Source of the DNA: Curtobacterium sp. MCBA15_001
GTDB taxonomy: Bacteria; Actinomycetota; Actinomycetes; Actinomycetales; Microbacteriaceae
DNA: 41,083 nucleotides
Assembly: GCF_001864835.1 (NCBI RefSeq)
Contig: NZ_MJGI01000023.1
Location: 432,310-473,392, forward strand
Direction of reading: 5' to 3'
The position numbers and the translations under genes were made by a program. Position 1 is the stretch's first letter; every line of letters starts with the position of its first letter. The notes under the pieces were generated by a model. That model searched no databases. It had not been told where the DNA came from and was given only the letters and a program-made list of their open reading frames with translations. Positions 40,211-41,083 of this stretch are shown here, one piece after another.

Positions 40211-41042
40211 AACAGTGGGCGCGAAGTCCTTCAAGATCATCGTCCTGGCACTCCTGACCGTGTTCACGGTCGTGCCGCTCTACGTGATGATCACCACGGC
40301 GATCAAGCCGCTCGGTGACGTGCAGAACGACTTCACGTGGATCCCGACCAACATCACCTTCCAGCCGTTCATCGACATGTGGTCGACGGTGCCGCTGGGG
40401 CAGTACTTCATCAACTCGCTCGTGGTCTGCACGGTCGCGACGGTGTTCTCGCTCATCATCGCCACGTTCGCCGCCTACGCGGTGTCGCGGTGGAACTTCA
40501 AGGGCAAGAGCGCCTTCACCACGACGGTGCTCTCGACGCAGATGTTCCCCGGTGTGCTGTTCCTGCTGCCGCTGTTCCTCATCTTCACGAACCTCGGGAA
40601 CTCGCTCGGCATCCAGCTGGTCGGCAGCTGGACCGGTCTGATCATCACGTACCTGACCTTCACGCTGCCGTTCTCGATCTGGATGCTCGCGGGCTACTTC
40701 GAGACGATCCCGCGTGAGCTGGACGAGGCCGCGATGGTGGACGGCTCGGGCCCGATGGGTGCGCTGTTCCGGATCATCCTGCCCTCGGCCCGTCCGGGTC
40801 TGGTGGCGGTCGGCATCTACTCGTTCATGACGGCCTGGGGCGAGGTCCTGTTCGCCTCGGTGATGACGAACGGCAACGGGCAGACGCTCGCGGTCGGTCT
40901 GCAGCAGTACTCGACCCAGACGAACGTGTACTGGAACCAGATCATGGCGGCGAGCCTCGTCGTGTCGATCCCGGTCGTGATCGCGTTCCTCGTCGTGCAG
41001 CGGCAGTTCGTCGCCGGCCTGACCGCCGGCGCGGTGAAGTAG
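40203..41042 (+). CDS. ABC sugar transporter permease (MalG type)
   Basis: A 279-residue permease with six helices. The EAA loop is ELDEAAMVDGSGPMGALFRI, followed by ILPSARPGLVAVGIYSF. Opening KIIVLALLTVFTVVPLYVMI and KPLGDVQNDFTWIPTN match the MalG type. GTG 40203 overlaps the MalF-type stop. The operon's ATPase is not visible in the 41 nt that remain; a shared MsiK-type ATPase elsewhere is usual in actinobacteria. Confidence 0.94.
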   Translation: MRETVGAKSFKIIVLALLTVFTVVPLYVMITTAIKPLGDVQNDFTWIPTNITFQPFIDMWSTVPLGQYFINSLVVCTVATVFSLIIATFAAYAVSRWNFKGKSAFTTTVLSTQMFPGVLFLLPLFLIFTNLGNSLGIQLVGSWTGLIITYLTFTLPFSIWMLAGYFETIPRELDEAAMVDGSGPMGALFRIILPSARPGLVAVGIYSFMTAWGEVLFASVMTNGNGQTLAVGLQQYSTQTNVYWNQIMAASLVVSIPVVIAFLVVQRQFVAGLTAGAVK

Positions 41043-41083
41043 CCGCCAGCACGCCTTCCCCCTCGCGGAAGCGACAGATCCCC

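Overview
The window is a 41 kb piece of a high-GC actinobacterial chromosome. It most resembles Microbacteriaceae, possibly Curtobacterium. The grounds are roughly 70% GC, a classical menaquinone pathway, the gene order around secE-nusG-rplKA, many GTG/TTG starts, and many genes with a TANNNT -10 box only 6-8 nt before the start codon, as expected for leaderless mRNAs. The genus is an inference from style and gene order, not from a search. There is no sign of a prophage, insertion sequence or CRISPR array.

Layout. (1) 1-1824: a divergent MerR regulator and SulP anion transporter around a perfect 30-bp palindrome. (2) 1892-6621: histidine phosphatase, then a System II cytochrome c maturation operon (TlpA/ResA-like thioredoxin, CcdA, ResB, CcsB). 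(3) 6982-19303: the menaquinone locus (menC, menB, menE, menA, menD, menF, menG, a long-chain polyprenyl diphosphate synthase), with small membrane proteins interspersed and an FprA-type ferredoxin-NADP reductase at the end. Regions 2 and 3 together serve respiratory electron transport. (4) 19307-22447: acyltransferase-like membrane protein, cardiolipin synthase, YajQ. (5) 22572-25340: tRNA-Tyr, inositol monophosphatase-family protein, M23 peptidase, tRNA-Thr, tRNA-Met. (6) 25381-26165: a non-coding array of about 215-bp repeats with internal hairpins. (7) 26177-32991: small unknown protein, two MaoC-like dehydratase subunits, murB, aminotransferase, tRNA-Trp, secE, nusG, rplK, rplA. (8) 33068-34383: Pr6Pr membrane protein and a solitary YqaJ-type nuclease. 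(9) 34433-41042: a ROK repressor divergent from a carbohydrate operon (sugar isomerase, Gfo/Idh/MocA oxidoreductase, ABC binding lipoprotein, two permeases) with no ATPase gene in view.

Most of the window is ordinary core genome. The strongest unexplained signal is the repeat array just downstream of tRNA-Met. Its units differ from each other, yet one stem shows G.U, A-U and G-C versions of the same pair in different units. That suggests a folded RNA or DNA element rather than a coding sequence. Secondary signals are the mirrored MerR/SulP promoter, the half-site cluster over the carbohydrate operon promoter, the CAGTG repeats between secE and nusG, a GNRA-capped hairpin between the binding protein and permease genes, and menD, which lacks a normal start codon near its conserved N-terminus.
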